DNA of 64,000 nt from positions 18,975 through 82,974 of the forward strand of contig JBJEUF010000021.1 in NCBI GenBank assembly GCA_051883695.1, given 5' to 3'. The DNA comes from UBA11524 sp051883695 (lineage in GTDB: Bacteria > Bacillota > Clostridia > Christensenellales > Aristaeellaceae). Positions 8,388 through 17,110 of the stretch are shown here, piece after piece. Each line of letters starts with the position of its first letter. Positions within the stretch are counted from its first letter, which is position 1. A program made the translations under genes and the position numbers. The notes below the pieces were generated by a model, which was given only the letters and a program-made list of their open reading frames with translations, did not search any database and had not been told where the DNA came from.

Positions 8388-9440
8388 TCATGTATCCGCC
8401 ATTTCTCTGATGAGCCCGCAGGCTCTGTAGTATTTCAGGGGATAAGGGATCAGCTCAACGCCCTTTTCCCGGGCAAGCTGGTACAGGTGCCCGAGATGCT
8501 GCTTGTCCTCAAGGCTGTGCACCAGCACCTTCCAGGGGAGCCGCCGGAGCAGCACCCGCGTTGCTTCGCCGATGCCGGGCTTCACCAGGTTGATGTCCCG
8601 GATGCCGAAGGCGCGCTGAATCCGCACCACCTCAGCCATGGCTTCCTCCCGGGCACCTTCCGGGCTCTGCGGCAGCGTGACGGCGCTGGGAAAGGCGGCG
8701 ATGACCCGGTCAATGAAGCGGTAGGTGACGTCCTCCGCCAGCAGCTCGCGGTAAAAGGCTGCGCCGTGGAAATCGTCGGGGCCGATGATGTCACTGCGCA
8801 GGAAGGTGCGGCTGAGCAGGCCGGACACGGTGGAATTCAGGCAGGAGCTGGGAATCAGGAAATCATCGTGGGTACCGCAGATGCCCGCGATATGCGCCGG
8901 GTCGGACAGCACCGCAAGGCTGGGATCGACGCCGGGGTAGTCCCGCATGGCTTCCGCCAGCTGACGGCTGATGGCGCCCTTTCCCGTCCAGCCGTCGACA
9001 AACTGGATGGTGTCCGCGCCATGACGCCGAAGGATGTAATCCATGGCGTTCCTGTCGATGCCGCGCCCGCGGATGATGGAAACGGCGTAATGCGCCGCGT
9101 TCACGTGCAGATGTTCCGCCATGTACCTTTTGATCAGAATGCCGATGGGGGTGCCCGCCCGGGCCAGCGAAACGAGGGTGACGTGCTTGCCCTTCCGGCG
9201 GACGATCTGCGCCGCAACCGCCGCTACGGCATCGGCCGTCATGCCGGCGTACATTTCCACCGCCCGGCAGAAGGTCTGGAAATACGGCTCGCTGGGCTTG
9301 TACTCCAGCGGGAGCATTTCGCAATAATGGGTGCCGCTCTGGATGAGCCGCTCGCGCACCGATGCCGGCTGAGGCTCGACAAGGCCGGTGATATCCTTCA
9401 GGAGCAGCACGACGTCATCTGGCTTGTATGTCCCGAACAT
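8388..9440 (-). CDS. StiP/PRTase_1-family protein of the ter biosynthetic module
   Basis: The start at 9440 (MFGTYKPDDV) has AGGGAGG 8 nt upstream; longer in-frame starts inside the previous gene lack a ribosome site. The 350-residue protein matches the family called PRTase_1 or 'cysteine protease StiP' in databases. It has VSLARAGTPIGI and the PRPP-binding-like loop IQFVDGWTGKG, both typical of phosphoribosyltransferase folds. A region around LIPSSCLNSTVSGL contains the conserved cysteine. It overlaps the upstream PRTase gene by 26 bp, implying translational coupling. In Ter systems this protein pairs with the other PRTase to build an uncharacterised nucleoside-like metabolite. The protease name is not supported by anything I can see. 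Confidence 0.88.
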   Translation of the reverse strand: MFGTYKPDDVVLLLKDITGLVEPQPASVRERLIQSGTHYCEMLPLEYKPSEPYFQTFCRAVEMYAGMTADAVAAVAAQIVRRKGKHVTLVSLARAGTPIGILIKRYMAEHLHVNAAHYAVSIIRGRGIDRNAMDYILRRHGADTIQFVDGWTGKGAISRQLAEAMRDYPGVDPSLAVLSDPAHIAGICGTHDDFLIPSSCLNSTVSGLLSRTFLRSDIIGPDDFHGAAFYRELLAEDVTYRFIDRVIAAFPSAVTLPQSPEGAREEAMAEVVRIQRAFGIRDINLVKPGIGEATRVLLRRLPWKVLVHSLEDKQHLGHLYQLAREKGVELIPYPLKYYRACGLIREMADT

Positions 9441-10572
9441 GGATGGCCTCCCTGATGAGAATGATCTCCTGACATCCTGTCGTGCTGAACGCGGCGGACA
9501 GGTCCCGGAGGGCTGCGGCGACGGCTTCCTCATCCGGCGAATCCGTCATGATGATGGCGATATCGGTGGGCAGCAGGTTATAGATGAAGGTGCAGCGATC
9601 CCTGTCATAGAAGCTGTGCAGGCGGTAACCGCTGCGGATCGGGTATCCGTCCGCCGTGCAGAGGCCGATGGGGCTTCGGGTGGTCGCGTGGTAATCCACC
9701 CGGGGGCAGACGGACATCTCCTCGATTTTCCGGCCCAGCACCAGACCCGGGTACATATATTCCTCCGTGCCCAGGACGGTCACCCGCTTTCCCCGCAGGC
9801 GATCCCCGAGCCTGTCAGCGATCTGCGTCGCCAGACTATCGCATTGCCGCACGTATTCGCGGATGGCTACGCCGTGCCGGGCCTCGCCGGTTTCGGGCCG
9901 CACGGTCAGCGGCGATACCGGCGTTTGCCCCTCCGGAACCTCGCCGGCGCCCCGAATCTCATAGGGCGCAACCGCTTTGGAATAATCGGTCAGGGGCAGC
10001 TGCAGTAGGGAACAGCAGCGGATTCCCTGCGCGGCAAAGGCGGCAAGGGCGTCCTCTCCCAGCCGGTTGATGATGGAAACGGCGTAGATCGGCTTGTCCT
10101 GCAGCCCATCACAGGCCTGACGGAGCGCCTGAATGAAGTTCAGCAGCGTTTTGCCGGTGGAGATCTCATCGTCGACAAAGGCGACGGCGCGGGCCTGGCG
10201 GAGCAGGTCGGACAGATGATCTCCGCAGAGGTACTGATCCGTTGCGTGGCTGTGCTCCTCCTGAAAGGAGAGAACATGGCCTGCGCAGGCGAACGGTTCG
10301 CGGGTGGTATGGATGTAGTGGCAGCCGTCCGGCAGGCATGCGGCCACCGCTGCGCCCACGGCTGTGGCCGTTTCCGCAAAGCCGATCACCAGATCGGTTT
10401 CCGGCGCAAGCTGCGCCAGCTTCTTTCCAAGGGCAGACATCATGGTCAGCGCCTTTTGGGGCGACACAGGGATGTGCTTGCCCTGCAGCGGATCAACCAG
10501 CAGGTAACTCCGCTTGCTGTTCCTGTAGCGCTTTGCCAGTCGGAGCAGATCCTGCTCGCGGTATTCTTGCAT
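9415..10572 (-). CDS. Phosphoribosyltransferase with C-terminal TRSP domain (ter biosynthetic module)
   Basis: The start at 10572 follows AAGGAGG by 8 nt, giving 385 residues. Residues about 1-210 are a PRTase_2 domain with LVIGFAETATAVG and the PRPP loop AVAFVDDEISTGKTLLN. Residues about 260-385 are the TRSP domain, named for the motif present here as ATTRSPIGL, followed by GYRLHSFYDRDRCTFIYNL. This two-domain arrangement is diagnostic of the Ter-linked PRTase. Upstream lies a 158-bp palindromic element that separates it from the ATP-grasp gene and may reduce read-through. Confidence 0.92.
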   Translation of the reverse strand: MQEYREQDLLRLAKRYRNSKRSYLLVDPLQGKHIPVSPQKALTMMSALGKKLAQLAPETDLVIGFAETATAVGAAVAACLPDGCHYIHTTREPFACAGHVLSFQEEHSHATDQYLCGDHLSDLLRQARAVAFVDDEISTGKTLLNFIQALRQACDGLQDKPIYAVSIINRLGEDALAAFAAQGIRCCSLLQLPLTDYSKAVAPYEIRGAGEVPEGQTPVSPLTVRPETGEARHGVAIREYVRQCDSLATQIADRLGDRLRGKRVTVLGTEEYMYPGLVLGRKIEEMSVCPRVDYHATTRSPIGLCTADGYPIRSGYRLHSFYDRDRCTFIYNLLPTDIAIIMTDSPDEEAVAAALRDLSAAFSTTGCQEIILIREAIHVRDIQAR

Positions 10573-10590
10573 GGGTGTGTCCCTCCTTAT

Positions 10591-10748
10591 ACTGATTCTC
10601 AATCAAAATGTTACATTCGCACAGCGCCTTTTCCGCTCTGGCTTTGCTTCGTTCCGCTGGGCGTACTTCCAGTACGCCTCGCTTCACTCAGCTTTGCCAG
10701 AACGAAAAATTCGCCGTGCTCGGTGCAACATTTTGAATGAGAATGAGT
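10591..10748. mobile_element. MITE-like palindromic element within the ter operon (158 bp)
   Basis: The 25-bp ends (10591-10615 and 10724-10748) are inverted repeats agreeing at 21 of 25 positions (AATCAAAATGTT core on the left). The centre holds GGCGTAC-TTCCA-GTACGCC, so the whole segment is one imperfect palindrome. It fills almost exactly the gap between the ATP-grasp stop (10750) and the PRTase ribosome site (about 10580), in an operon whose other genes in this part abut or overlap. Either an inserted non-autonomous element or an mRNA-processing hairpin would fit. Confidence 0.55.
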
Positions 10749-10749
10749 A

Positions 10750-11760
10750 TTACTGCGAAACGATGATCGGGTGCTCCAGGTTCACCACGCCTTTGGTGTC
10801 CCAGGGCTGAGGATAATGCCATGCCTCATTGTGCCCGAGGAGCTTGTTGAGCGCGATGGCGGGGACATTGATGCCTGTAGCCAGGCAGGAAAGCTGCAGG
10901 CCGCCGGACATGCGGGGGTTGATCTCCAGCAGGTAGGGCTTCCCCTGCTCCAGCTTGAACTGAATGTTGGCGGGCATATCGAAGTGCATCAGGGACATGA
11001 TCTCCTCGCAGTAGGCGATGACCTGCGCATCCGGCTTGACCTCCGAATAGCGGCCGACCTTGAACCGGGGGATGATGAGGTGGCCCGATGCGGTTTCCAT
11101 GCAGTCCACGCTGACGTCCGCACCGCTCAGATAGGGCATGACGATCACGGGAACGGAGAAGTCATAGGCGGAAAGGATGGCCTCTGCGGCCTGCTGCGTC
11201 ACCTTGTTGCCGGGCTTGGCGTAGAGTGCCTTGAGGGACTGGATGGAATTGTCGATCACACGGAAGCTCCGTGCGCCCTCATCCACGCTGAGCTTGTAGC
11301 ACAATCTGCCGGACGGACTTTCCATTTCGGCGCAGGCCTTCTGAAATGCCTGCAGGGAATGGCACAGGCGGTAGTCGGGGACGATGGCGGGCAGCGCCCT
11401 TTCAAAATAGCGATAGGTGGCGATTTTGTCATCCAGCAGGGAAACCAGCTCGCTGTCATGGGGCGTCAGCAGCTTCACCCCCGCGCCCTCAAACCGGGAA
11501 ATCGCCTGCACGATGGGCACAAGGCCACGCCGGGGGACAAAGACGTCGATCCGATGCCGCACGCAGAAATCCAGGCAGAATTCGACGTACTGCGCATCGG
11601 GCAGCTCCTCCTCCCCATACCATTCGTCGCAGACCTGACGGTATACGGCCTTGTCGTTGCTGTTGGTGCCGATGACGGTTAGCTTCTCCGCAGCGCCCTC
11701 CCGCATCAGCTGAATCAGGTGATAGGCGGTGCTGAACCAATGATTGAACCAAATCCTCAT
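10750..11760 (-). CDS. ATP-grasp family ligase of the ter biosynthetic module
   Basis: This 336-residue protein has an ATP-grasp layout: an N-terminal Rossmann-like part (IRIWFNHWFSTAYHLIQLM region), a central LVSLLDDKIATYRYF segment typical of carboxylate-amine ligases, and the metal/ATP-binding motif LEINPRMSGGLQL near residue 295. It would join a carboxylate to an amine or other nucleophile through an acyl-phosphate. It starts 3 bp after the HpcH-like gene. In published Ter gene neighbourhoods an ATP-grasp enzyme is constant in the biosynthetic module; its substrate is unknown. Confidence 0.9.
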   Translation of the reverse strand: MRIWFNHWFSTAYHLIQLMREGAAEKLTVIGTNSNDKAVYRQVCDEWYGEEELPDAQYVEFCLDFCVRHRIDVFVPRRGLVPIVQAISRFEGAGVKLLTPHDSELVSLLDDKIATYRYFERALPAIVPDYRLCHSLQAFQKACAEMESPSGRLCYKLSVDEGARSFRVIDNSIQSLKALYAKPGNKVTQQAAEAILSAYDFSVPVIVMPYLSGADVSVDCMETASGHLIIPRFKVGRYSEVKPDAQVIAYCEEIMSLMHFDMPANIQFKLEQGKPYLLEINPRMSGGLQLSCLATGINVPAIALNKLLGHNEAWHYPQPWDTKGVVNLEHPIIVSQ

Positions 11761-11763
11761 GGC

Positions 11764-12717
11764 TTATTCCTCGCGAATGCCGTAGGAGGCTGCGCGGATC
11801 ATGATCTTTTCCGCCCAGCGCGTGTGGCACTTTCTCTCGTTCATGCGGCCCTGCCGGCTGCCGGAAACGGCCTTCACGGGATCGCTCCAGGCCAGAATGC
11901 CCGATGCGTCCTCATAATCGGCCTGCGTCACCTGCAGGCTCCTGTAGATCAGCGGCAGCTGGGAGGGGTGGATGGCTGTTTTGCCGATAAAGCCCGTGGC
12001 CTGATCCAGCTCCAGCTCCTTCTGCAGGCCGATTGCCCACGCGTCGGAGGCTGCGCTGCCGTAATACTCCCACACCGGCCCGGAGACCACATAGTCATCC
12101 GCAAACGCGTTCAGGATATCCATCAGGATGTCCCGCACGACGCCGATCTCATGGATGGTCTGCCGGACGGTTCTGCGCAGGCCGAAGAGATTGCAGAAGT
12201 CGTTGCCGCCAACGCGGATATTCAGAATATCCTCCTGATGCGCATCCGCGATCTCCCGCAGCCGCAGCAGGGACGCATGCCTCGTGTGGATGCTCGCAAT
12301 CATCCGGCTTTCCAGGATGGGCATGGCATAAAGCCTTTTGCCGGAGCGGTGCCGGTTGATCTCACGCAGGCTGTCCAGATAGGCTTCGGCGTTGCTCAGG
12401 TCGAATTTGGGGAAGATATAGCCGGTCAGGACGGCGGAAGCATCTCCCAGCAGCTGATGGACATGCACCAGATGCTCCGGACTCTTGACCCGGACGAAGA
12501 GCTTGGGCAGCGCAGCGCCGCTGCTTTGGAGGGCTTGCAGCGTCACAGTGAGCTGCGCCTCGGCTTCCGGCAGCGCCGCATCCTCGATGGAGTCCTCCAG
12601 GCAGAGGGCGACGGAGGTCAGGCATTCCCAGTCGTTGTGAAGGATGTGCGCGGCAATTTCCCTGTTGGCAGCGGGCGTGTAGAGCAATCCGCCGACGGTG
12701 TATCCCAGTTGATTCAT
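11764..12717 (-). CDS. HpcH/HpaI aldolase / citrate-lyase-like C-C bond lyase (ter biosynthetic module)
   Basis: This 317-residue TIM-barrel protein of the citrate lyase beta/HpcH superfamily (C-C_Bond_Lyase) shows ALCLEDSIED with the metal-binding acid, GYIFPKFD, YAMPILES and LNIRVGGNDF. It is an aldolase or lyase by family. GAGGAGACACA precedes the ATG at 12717. A strong hairpin in the 100-bp gap separates it from telA upstream, marking the boundary between the TelA/TerD part and the biosynthetic part of the operon. Confidence 0.9.
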   Translation of the reverse strand: MNQLGYTVGGLLYTPAANREIAAHILHNDWECLTSVALCLEDSIEDAALPEAEAQLTVTLQALQSSGAALPKLFVRVKSPEHLVHVHQLLGDASAVLTGYIFPKFDLSNAEAYLDSLREINRHRSGKRLYAMPILESRMIASIHTRHASLLRLREIADAHQEDILNIRVGGNDFCNLFGLRRTVRQTIHEIGVVRDILMDILNAFADDYVVSGPVWEYYGSAASDAWAIGLQKELELDQATGFIGKTAIHPSQLPLIYRSLQVTQADYEDASGILAWSDPVKAVSGSRQGRMNERKCHTRWAEKIMIRAASYGIREE

Positions 12718-12728
12718 TGTGTCTCCTC

Positions 12729-12773
12729 ATAAAGAGGCGGCAAATGCAGCTATATGGGACTGCATTTGCCGCC
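12729..12773 (-). terminator. Attenuator-like hairpin between telA and the biosynthetic module
   Basis: A perfect 14-bp stem (GGCGGCAAATGCAG at 12736-12749 with its complement at 12760-12773) has a 10-nt loop. Read on the minus strand it is followed by TCTTTAT. It lies inside the ter operon and could partly terminate, or stabilise the upstream mRNA end, giving less downstream product. Confidence 0.6.
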
Positions 12774-12817
12774 ACGTTGTTTCGTTGCGATGCGTCACTT
12801 GGCTGAGCAGTCAGCGA

Positions 12818-13960
12818 TCAGTGCTGACCGGGCAGGTTGTAATGGGTCATGAAATCCTTCTTGATGGCTTCGAGCTTGGCCTGATCCTGCACGCGCTGTG
12901 CCCTTGCGTGCTCCTGAATCTCTCTGGTCTCGTCAATGCCGGTGATGATGGTGCGCCAGGTGGTTTCCAGCGTATCGGCCTTGATGGAGCTGCCGGCTGC
13001 AAGGCTGGCGGTGAGCTTCGCCGCGTCGACGGTGTTGCGCGCGTTCTTGATCAGCATCTCGTTCGTGCGCTCATCCAGCGCGGAAAGCGCATCGGCCTGT
13101 ATCTTCTGCCGCTTGAGCATGATGGCCTGCGCAAGGGCCTGCTTGAAGACAGGCAGGGTCACGATGAAGGCGGAGTTGATCTTGCGCACCAGATTCATGT
13201 TGCTGAACTGGATGGTCTTGATCATGGGGATGGACTGCAGCGCGACGCTTTCCGCCGTGCGCAGATCCTGCGTGCGCTGCTCCAGCATCATCAGCGCCTG
13301 CTGCAGGGACTGAATCTCGAAGGTCAGGGCCTGATCGCCGGTTTCCTCCAGCTGCGTCTGGAGTTGGGCAAGATAGTCCCGAATCTCCTGACAGCCCTGA
13401 TCGCCGGCGACGATGTACTTCTCCAGCTCATGGAAGTAGCCGATGTTGGACTGGAACATCGTCTCCAGCTTCTGGTTCGACTGCTTGATCTCGCCCTCGT
13501 ATTTCTTGAGCTCCACGTAGATCTTGTCCACCTCATCGCCCATGGTATGGTACTTGGCAAGTATCTTGTCAAGCTGCTTGCGCATATTGCCAAAGAGCTT
13601 GCCGAACAGGGTCGGGTTCTCCTTGAGCTCATCGGGATCGAACTGATCCATGATCTTGGCGAGGGCCTGCAGCATCTGGCTGGACTGGTCGAGCTGAGAC
13701 AGGTTCATGCTGCGCAGCACGACGTCGGAGGCCTTGGAAATCTCCTCTGCCGAATGACTGCCAAAGGTCACGATGGTGTCCAGGTCATTGACGTCGATGG
13801 TGGAGGTGAGGGCGTCAATCTCGGGAGAATGGGCCAGCTGCCTGACGGTTTCCTGCTGGTCGGCGATGATGTCAAACTGCTGCACTTCCATCAGCGCCGT
13901 GTCGCTTTCCGGGGCGGCGGCGGTCTGCGTGGGGGTGGGACGGGAGAAATTCAAAGCCAT
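12818..13960 (-). CDS. telA: TelA/YceH-family toxic anion resistance protein
   Basis: This 380-residue protein matches the TelA family along its length. Visible are the conserved LSQLDQSSQMLQALAKIMDQFDPDEL region, the KIYVELKKYEGEIKQSNQKLETMF coiled coil (about residues 155-175), and the C-terminal MLKRQKIQADALSALDERTNEMLIKNA helix. The predicted structure is mainly helical and cytoplasmic. The family is linked to tellurite, antibiotic and cell-envelope stress, with unknown mechanism. It begins 1 bp after the YceG-like gene, so the two are translated together, as with the yceG-yceH pair of Bacillus. Confidence 0.93.
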   Translation of the reverse strand: MALNFSRPTPTQTAAAPESDTALMEVQQFDIIADQQETVRQLAHSPEIDALTSTIDVNDLDTIVTFGSHSAEEISKASDVVLRSMNLSQLDQSSQMLQALAKIMDQFDPDELKENPTLFGKLFGNMRKQLDKILAKYHTMGDEVDKIYVELKKYEGEIKQSNQKLETMFQSNIGYFHELEKYIVAGDQGCQEIRDYLAQLQTQLEETGDQALTFEIQSLQQALMMLEQRTQDLRTAESVALQSIPMIKTIQFSNMNLVRKINSAFIVTLPVFKQALAQAIMLKRQKIQADALSALDERTNEMLIKNARNTVDAAKLTASLAAGSSIKADTLETTWRTIITGIDETREIQEHARAQRVQDQAKLEAIKKDFMTHYNLPGQH

Positions 13961-13961
13961 G

Positions 13962-16391
13962 TTATCTACCTCTCTTCAATATGTTTTCAAACCATGAATG
14001 GCCTTTGGGGAGTGCGCTGAAATCCGGTACGCGCAGATCGAAGATGTAATCGCCAATCTTGTGCGTGACAGGGAAGTTATCGTTCAGGAAGCGTTCAATG
14101 GTCTGATATCCGGTGGGTACGAACATCACGATGTCGAAGCCGATCAGGTTCAGGAACGTCAGCAGAATGGCGTCCTCCAGGGAGCCAAGCTGCTCCGAGG
14201 CGCTGATGACGACGAGCTTGGGATTGAGCTTGGTGAAGTCAAAGCTCTGCAGCATTCGGATGAGATCCTTCTCCAGGTTCAGGATGGTGGACAGGATGGT
14301 GTACTCGGTTCCGTTGACGGCGGTTCCCTTGATGAGCTTCCGGTCCAGCATCAGCTGGATTTTGTCGAAGATGTGCTCCTGCAGCTCGTTGCGCAGCATA
14401 CTGAAGGGATACTTGGGATGGTTCCTGATGGCTTCGCGGTTCATCCTGCCGTTTTTGACCGTCTGGATCGCGAGGGACTGGAAGGGTGTTCCGGCGGTAT
14501 TGCCGATGGGGAAGGAGCTGTACAGCTTCACGCGATCGCCAAGGAGCCCCTTGATCCTCTGCCAGTAGGCGTCGACCTTTCCGTTCTCGATGCCGCATAC
14601 CTCCGCATAGATCACCGGCATGTTCACCAGCTGATTGACGGTGCCGAAGTTGGGACGGTACTTCATTTCCTGCTCCCACAGGCTGAAAATTTCATCATAG
14701 GTGGTCCGCAGGGTGAGGGCGTCCGCCCGGGTGAACTGGTGATCGCGGAAGAGGCCGGAGTCGCCGTCGTACAGAAGCGTATCCAGTGCACGCTCCGCGC
14801 CGGAGGCGATGGTGCCCATCTGGACGCTGGCAGCATCGCGCGGGTATTTGGGCATATGAAGGGATTCGTTGCCGGACAGCTCCAGCAGGCGGTCATCCCG
14901 CAGGGAGCAGAGCCGGTTGAGGTCGCTGGCGATGATCAGCACGTCCACCGGCAGAAGGGACAAATACATCATATAGAGCGCGTCGTGCTGGTTCTGGCAC
15001 CCGCCCATCAGGATGAAGCACGGGATTTCGTTCCCCTTGTAGCCATTGAACAGCGCTGACTGGTATTGGAGAATCCAGCAGAGCAGGTAGACCGCCGAGG
15101 TGAGCAGCCGGTTCATGTTCGGCTCCGCCGCTGCGGCGGATTTCATCGTCCGGACAAAGGCCAGCTGGATCAGGCGCTGCAATTCCACATTGGAGCAGGC
15201 TGGCAGATTCCGGGCGATATCGACGATCATCTCATCGACGGAATGATAGGGATGCCTGCGGATCTTCCCCGTTTCCTCCGGGGCGGGCAGGGACAGCCCT
15301 CCGTCCACAATCACGATATTGCGCCCGGTGCTCTTGAGCTTCTGATGGAACTTGAACAGTACATTGGGGAAGGTCAGCTGATCCGGCACGCCCCGGATGC
15401 GGATGAAGGCATTGTAGAATAGCCGGAAATCATCCCCGCGGCTCACCGGCGGCGTCAGAATCTCGTCCATCGAGGCGCTTTTCATCCAGGCATTCGTGCA
15501 GGCGGAACGATCCGGCTTGGGGAAATAGCTTTCCGGATCGCGGCGCTGCTGCGGCGGCGTGGGAAGTGCGCCGGGCCTGGGCGTTGCAGCGGCTGGCGTT
15601 CCCTGTGTCCTGACGGGCTGGGGCACACCGGCGTTTGCGGGACGGCTGACCGGGGAAGCCGGGGTGCGCGGCGGCTGCGCAGCGGGAGCCGGCCTGGCCG
15701 GGGCGGCCTGCGCAGCCATTTCCTTCCGGAACTGCTTGAGCGTGAAGCCCTGCGGGAATGCGCCGCCGGACAGCGGGAGTGCCTGTGACCATTGCGAGGC
15801 AGGATCATGCCGGAGGTAGGCCTGATCTCCGGCAGGCTCCAGCAGCAGGATGTCTGCGCCCATGGCGGACAGAATCCTGAGCAGAATCAGCTCGTGTGCG
15901 GTGATCCCGGTTGCTTCATACAGAATCCGGGGCGGGTCATCATCGCCCAGAAAGGGCATCAGCCGCTCGAACTTGTAATAGAGCCAGCACATGATCTTGG
16001 TGTAGATGTTTTTCAGGATGCTGTCCGTCTTTCCGGCTCTGCGAAGCTCGCTGAACTGCGCGCACAGCGCGTCGGCAAACTCAGCCCGGCAGGCGGGCTT
16101 CATGCGGGGCATCCATTTTTGAAGCGCCTGGGCGACGAAGGCGGAATCAGGCTGAAAGGCGTCCCCCAGCGTCTCTGTGAGGAAGCGCAGCTGCCGCTCA
16201 TCCGGGTTCGGGATCTGCCCTTCGATGATGGTGCCCTTCTGACGGGCCGCCTCGTGGTATTTCCAGAGGGTATCCTTCACCTGCGGATTGTACTGATGCA
16301 GCCTGACAAAGAAGACGCCCTTTCCGTTGCGCCTCCGGCTCATGGGCAGCAGGAGCGAGGACATGTCCGGTGCGTCAACTCTCTTAAACAT
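13962..16391 (-). CDS. YceG-like 'biosynthetic module' protein, long form with proline-rich linker
   Basis: This 809-residue protein starts at an ATG behind AGGAGAGG and overlaps the rhomboid stop by 8 bp. It belongs to the YceG_bac family that accompanies TelA. Residues about 1-225 and about 300-809 are separated by a Pro/Ala-rich linker (about 229-285). The end of the N-terminal part (LLRILSAMGADILLLEPAGDQ, about 170-190) resembles the end of the protein (LLTFLNLIGFDIVMFVPTGYQ), which suggests an internal duplication. No catalytic residue is obvious. By context it connects the TerD/TelA proteins with the metabolite-making module. Confidence 0.85.
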   Translation of the reverse strand: MFKRVDAPDMSSLLLPMSRRRNGKGVFFVRLHQYNPQVKDTLWKYHEAARQKGTIIEGQIPNPDERQLRFLTETLGDAFQPDSAFVAQALQKWMPRMKPACRAEFADALCAQFSELRRAGKTDSILKNIYTKIMCWLYYKFERLMPFLGDDDPPRILYEATGITAHELILLRILSAMGADILLLEPAGDQAYLRHDPASQWSQALPLSGGAFPQGFTLKQFRKEMAAQAAPARPAPAAQPPRTPASPVSRPANAGVPQPVRTQGTPAAATPRPGALPTPPQQRRDPESYFPKPDRSACTNAWMKSASMDEILTPPVSRGDDFRLFYNAFIRIRGVPDQLTFPNVLFKFHQKLKSTGRNIVIVDGGLSLPAPEETGKIRRHPYHSVDEMIVDIARNLPACSNVELQRLIQLAFVRTMKSAAAAEPNMNRLLTSAVYLLCWILQYQSALFNGYKGNEIPCFILMGGCQNQHDALYMMYLSLLPVDVLIIASDLNRLCSLRDDRLLELSGNESLHMPKYPRDAASVQMGTIASGAERALDTLLYDGDSGLFRDHQFTRADALTLRTTYDEIFSLWEQEMKYRPNFGTVNQLVNMPVIYAEVCGIENGKVDAYWQRIKGLLGDRVKLYSSFPIGNTAGTPFQSLAIQTVKNGRMNREAIRNHPKYPFSMLRNELQEHIFDKIQLMLDRKLIKGTAVNGTEYTILSTILNLEKDLIRMLQSFDFTKLNPKLVVISASEQLGSLEDAILLTFLNLIGFDIVMFVPTGYQTIERFLNDNFPVTHKIGDYIFDLRVPDFSALPKGHSWFENILKRGR

Positions 16392-16989
16392 GGCGACCTC
16401 TCCTGTAACGACTCATATTGTTCTTTTCCATCACAAAGCCAAGAACGGAACCGATGATGCCTCCGACGATATGGGCCATGTAGGAGATATTGCTGGAGGA
16501 GGTAAAGCAGCTGTACAGCTGCTGCCCGAGATACAGGAGGGCGACAAGGATGAAGGTCACAGGGATGGCGTCATCCTGCGTGGTCGTGATGGAGGCCAGA
16601 AGGATGAAGGCGAATACGACGCCGCTGGCTCCGCAGAGAGTATCTGCGGGCAAGAAAATCAGACTGGTGATGCCTGTGACCAGAGCGGTGGCAAGCATGA
16701 CAAAAACGATGTTGGAGGTGCCGTATTTTTCCTCCAGCATGGGGCCGAGGATCAGGAGGTACATCATGTTGCCCAGCAGGTGATCCCAGTCGGCATGGCC
16801 GAAGACATGGGTGATGCAGCGCACATAGGCCAGAGGATCCAGAAAGGAGGAGCGATGCACGCTGAACAGGACGGTATTGCTGCCGCCATGGGTCAGCATG
16901 TTCAGCACCTGCGCGAGCAGGCAGATCAACGCGAAGGTCAGCACAGCCGGGGCATTGAAACTGATTCGGAATTGCTTCTTTGGCTTCAT
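16384..16989 (-). CDS. Rhomboid-family intramembrane serine protease
   Basis: The 201-residue, six-helix protein has the full rhomboid signature: HADWDHLLGNM (Asn74 region), catalytic Ser122 in CGASGVVFA and His173 in YMAHIVGG. GGGAGG precedes the ATG at 16989. It sits between the terD genes and the YceG-like gene and overlaps the latter by 8 bp, so it is a bona fide member of the ter operon. Rhomboids cleave membrane-spanning segments; here a membrane step of the stress response is plausible but its substrate is unknown. Confidence 0.93.
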   Translation of the reverse strand: MKPKKQFRISFNAPAVLTFALICLLAQVLNMLTHGGSNTVLFSVHRSSFLDPLAYVRCITHVFGHADWDHLLGNMMYLLILGPMLEEKYGTSNIVFVMLATALVTGITSLIFLPADTLCGASGVVFAFILLASITTTQDDAIPVTFILVALLYLGQQLYSCFTSSSNISYMAHIVGGIIGSVLGFVMEKNNMSRYRRGRHV

Positions 16990-17016
16990 GGCTCTTTTCC
17001 TCCCAAGCTCTATTCC

Positions 17017-17099
17017 TCAATTCACCTCTGTTCTCTCCGGCAGCAGGGGTGAATTGAAAAATAGATGCGGAGGAGGAAACACAAAAGCATGTTTCCTCC
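17017..17099 (-). terminator. Tandem hairpins between terD and the rhomboid gene
   Basis: Two perfect 10-bp stems lie in the 121-bp gap: GGAGGAAACA (17072-17081) with 17090-17099, and TCAATTCACC (17017-17026) with 17048-17057. After the first stem the minus strand has a TATTTTTC tract, so partial termination or mRNA-end protection is likely here. This would favour TerD over downstream products. Confidence 0.6.
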
Positions 17100-17110
17100 C
17101 CCCCAAACCG

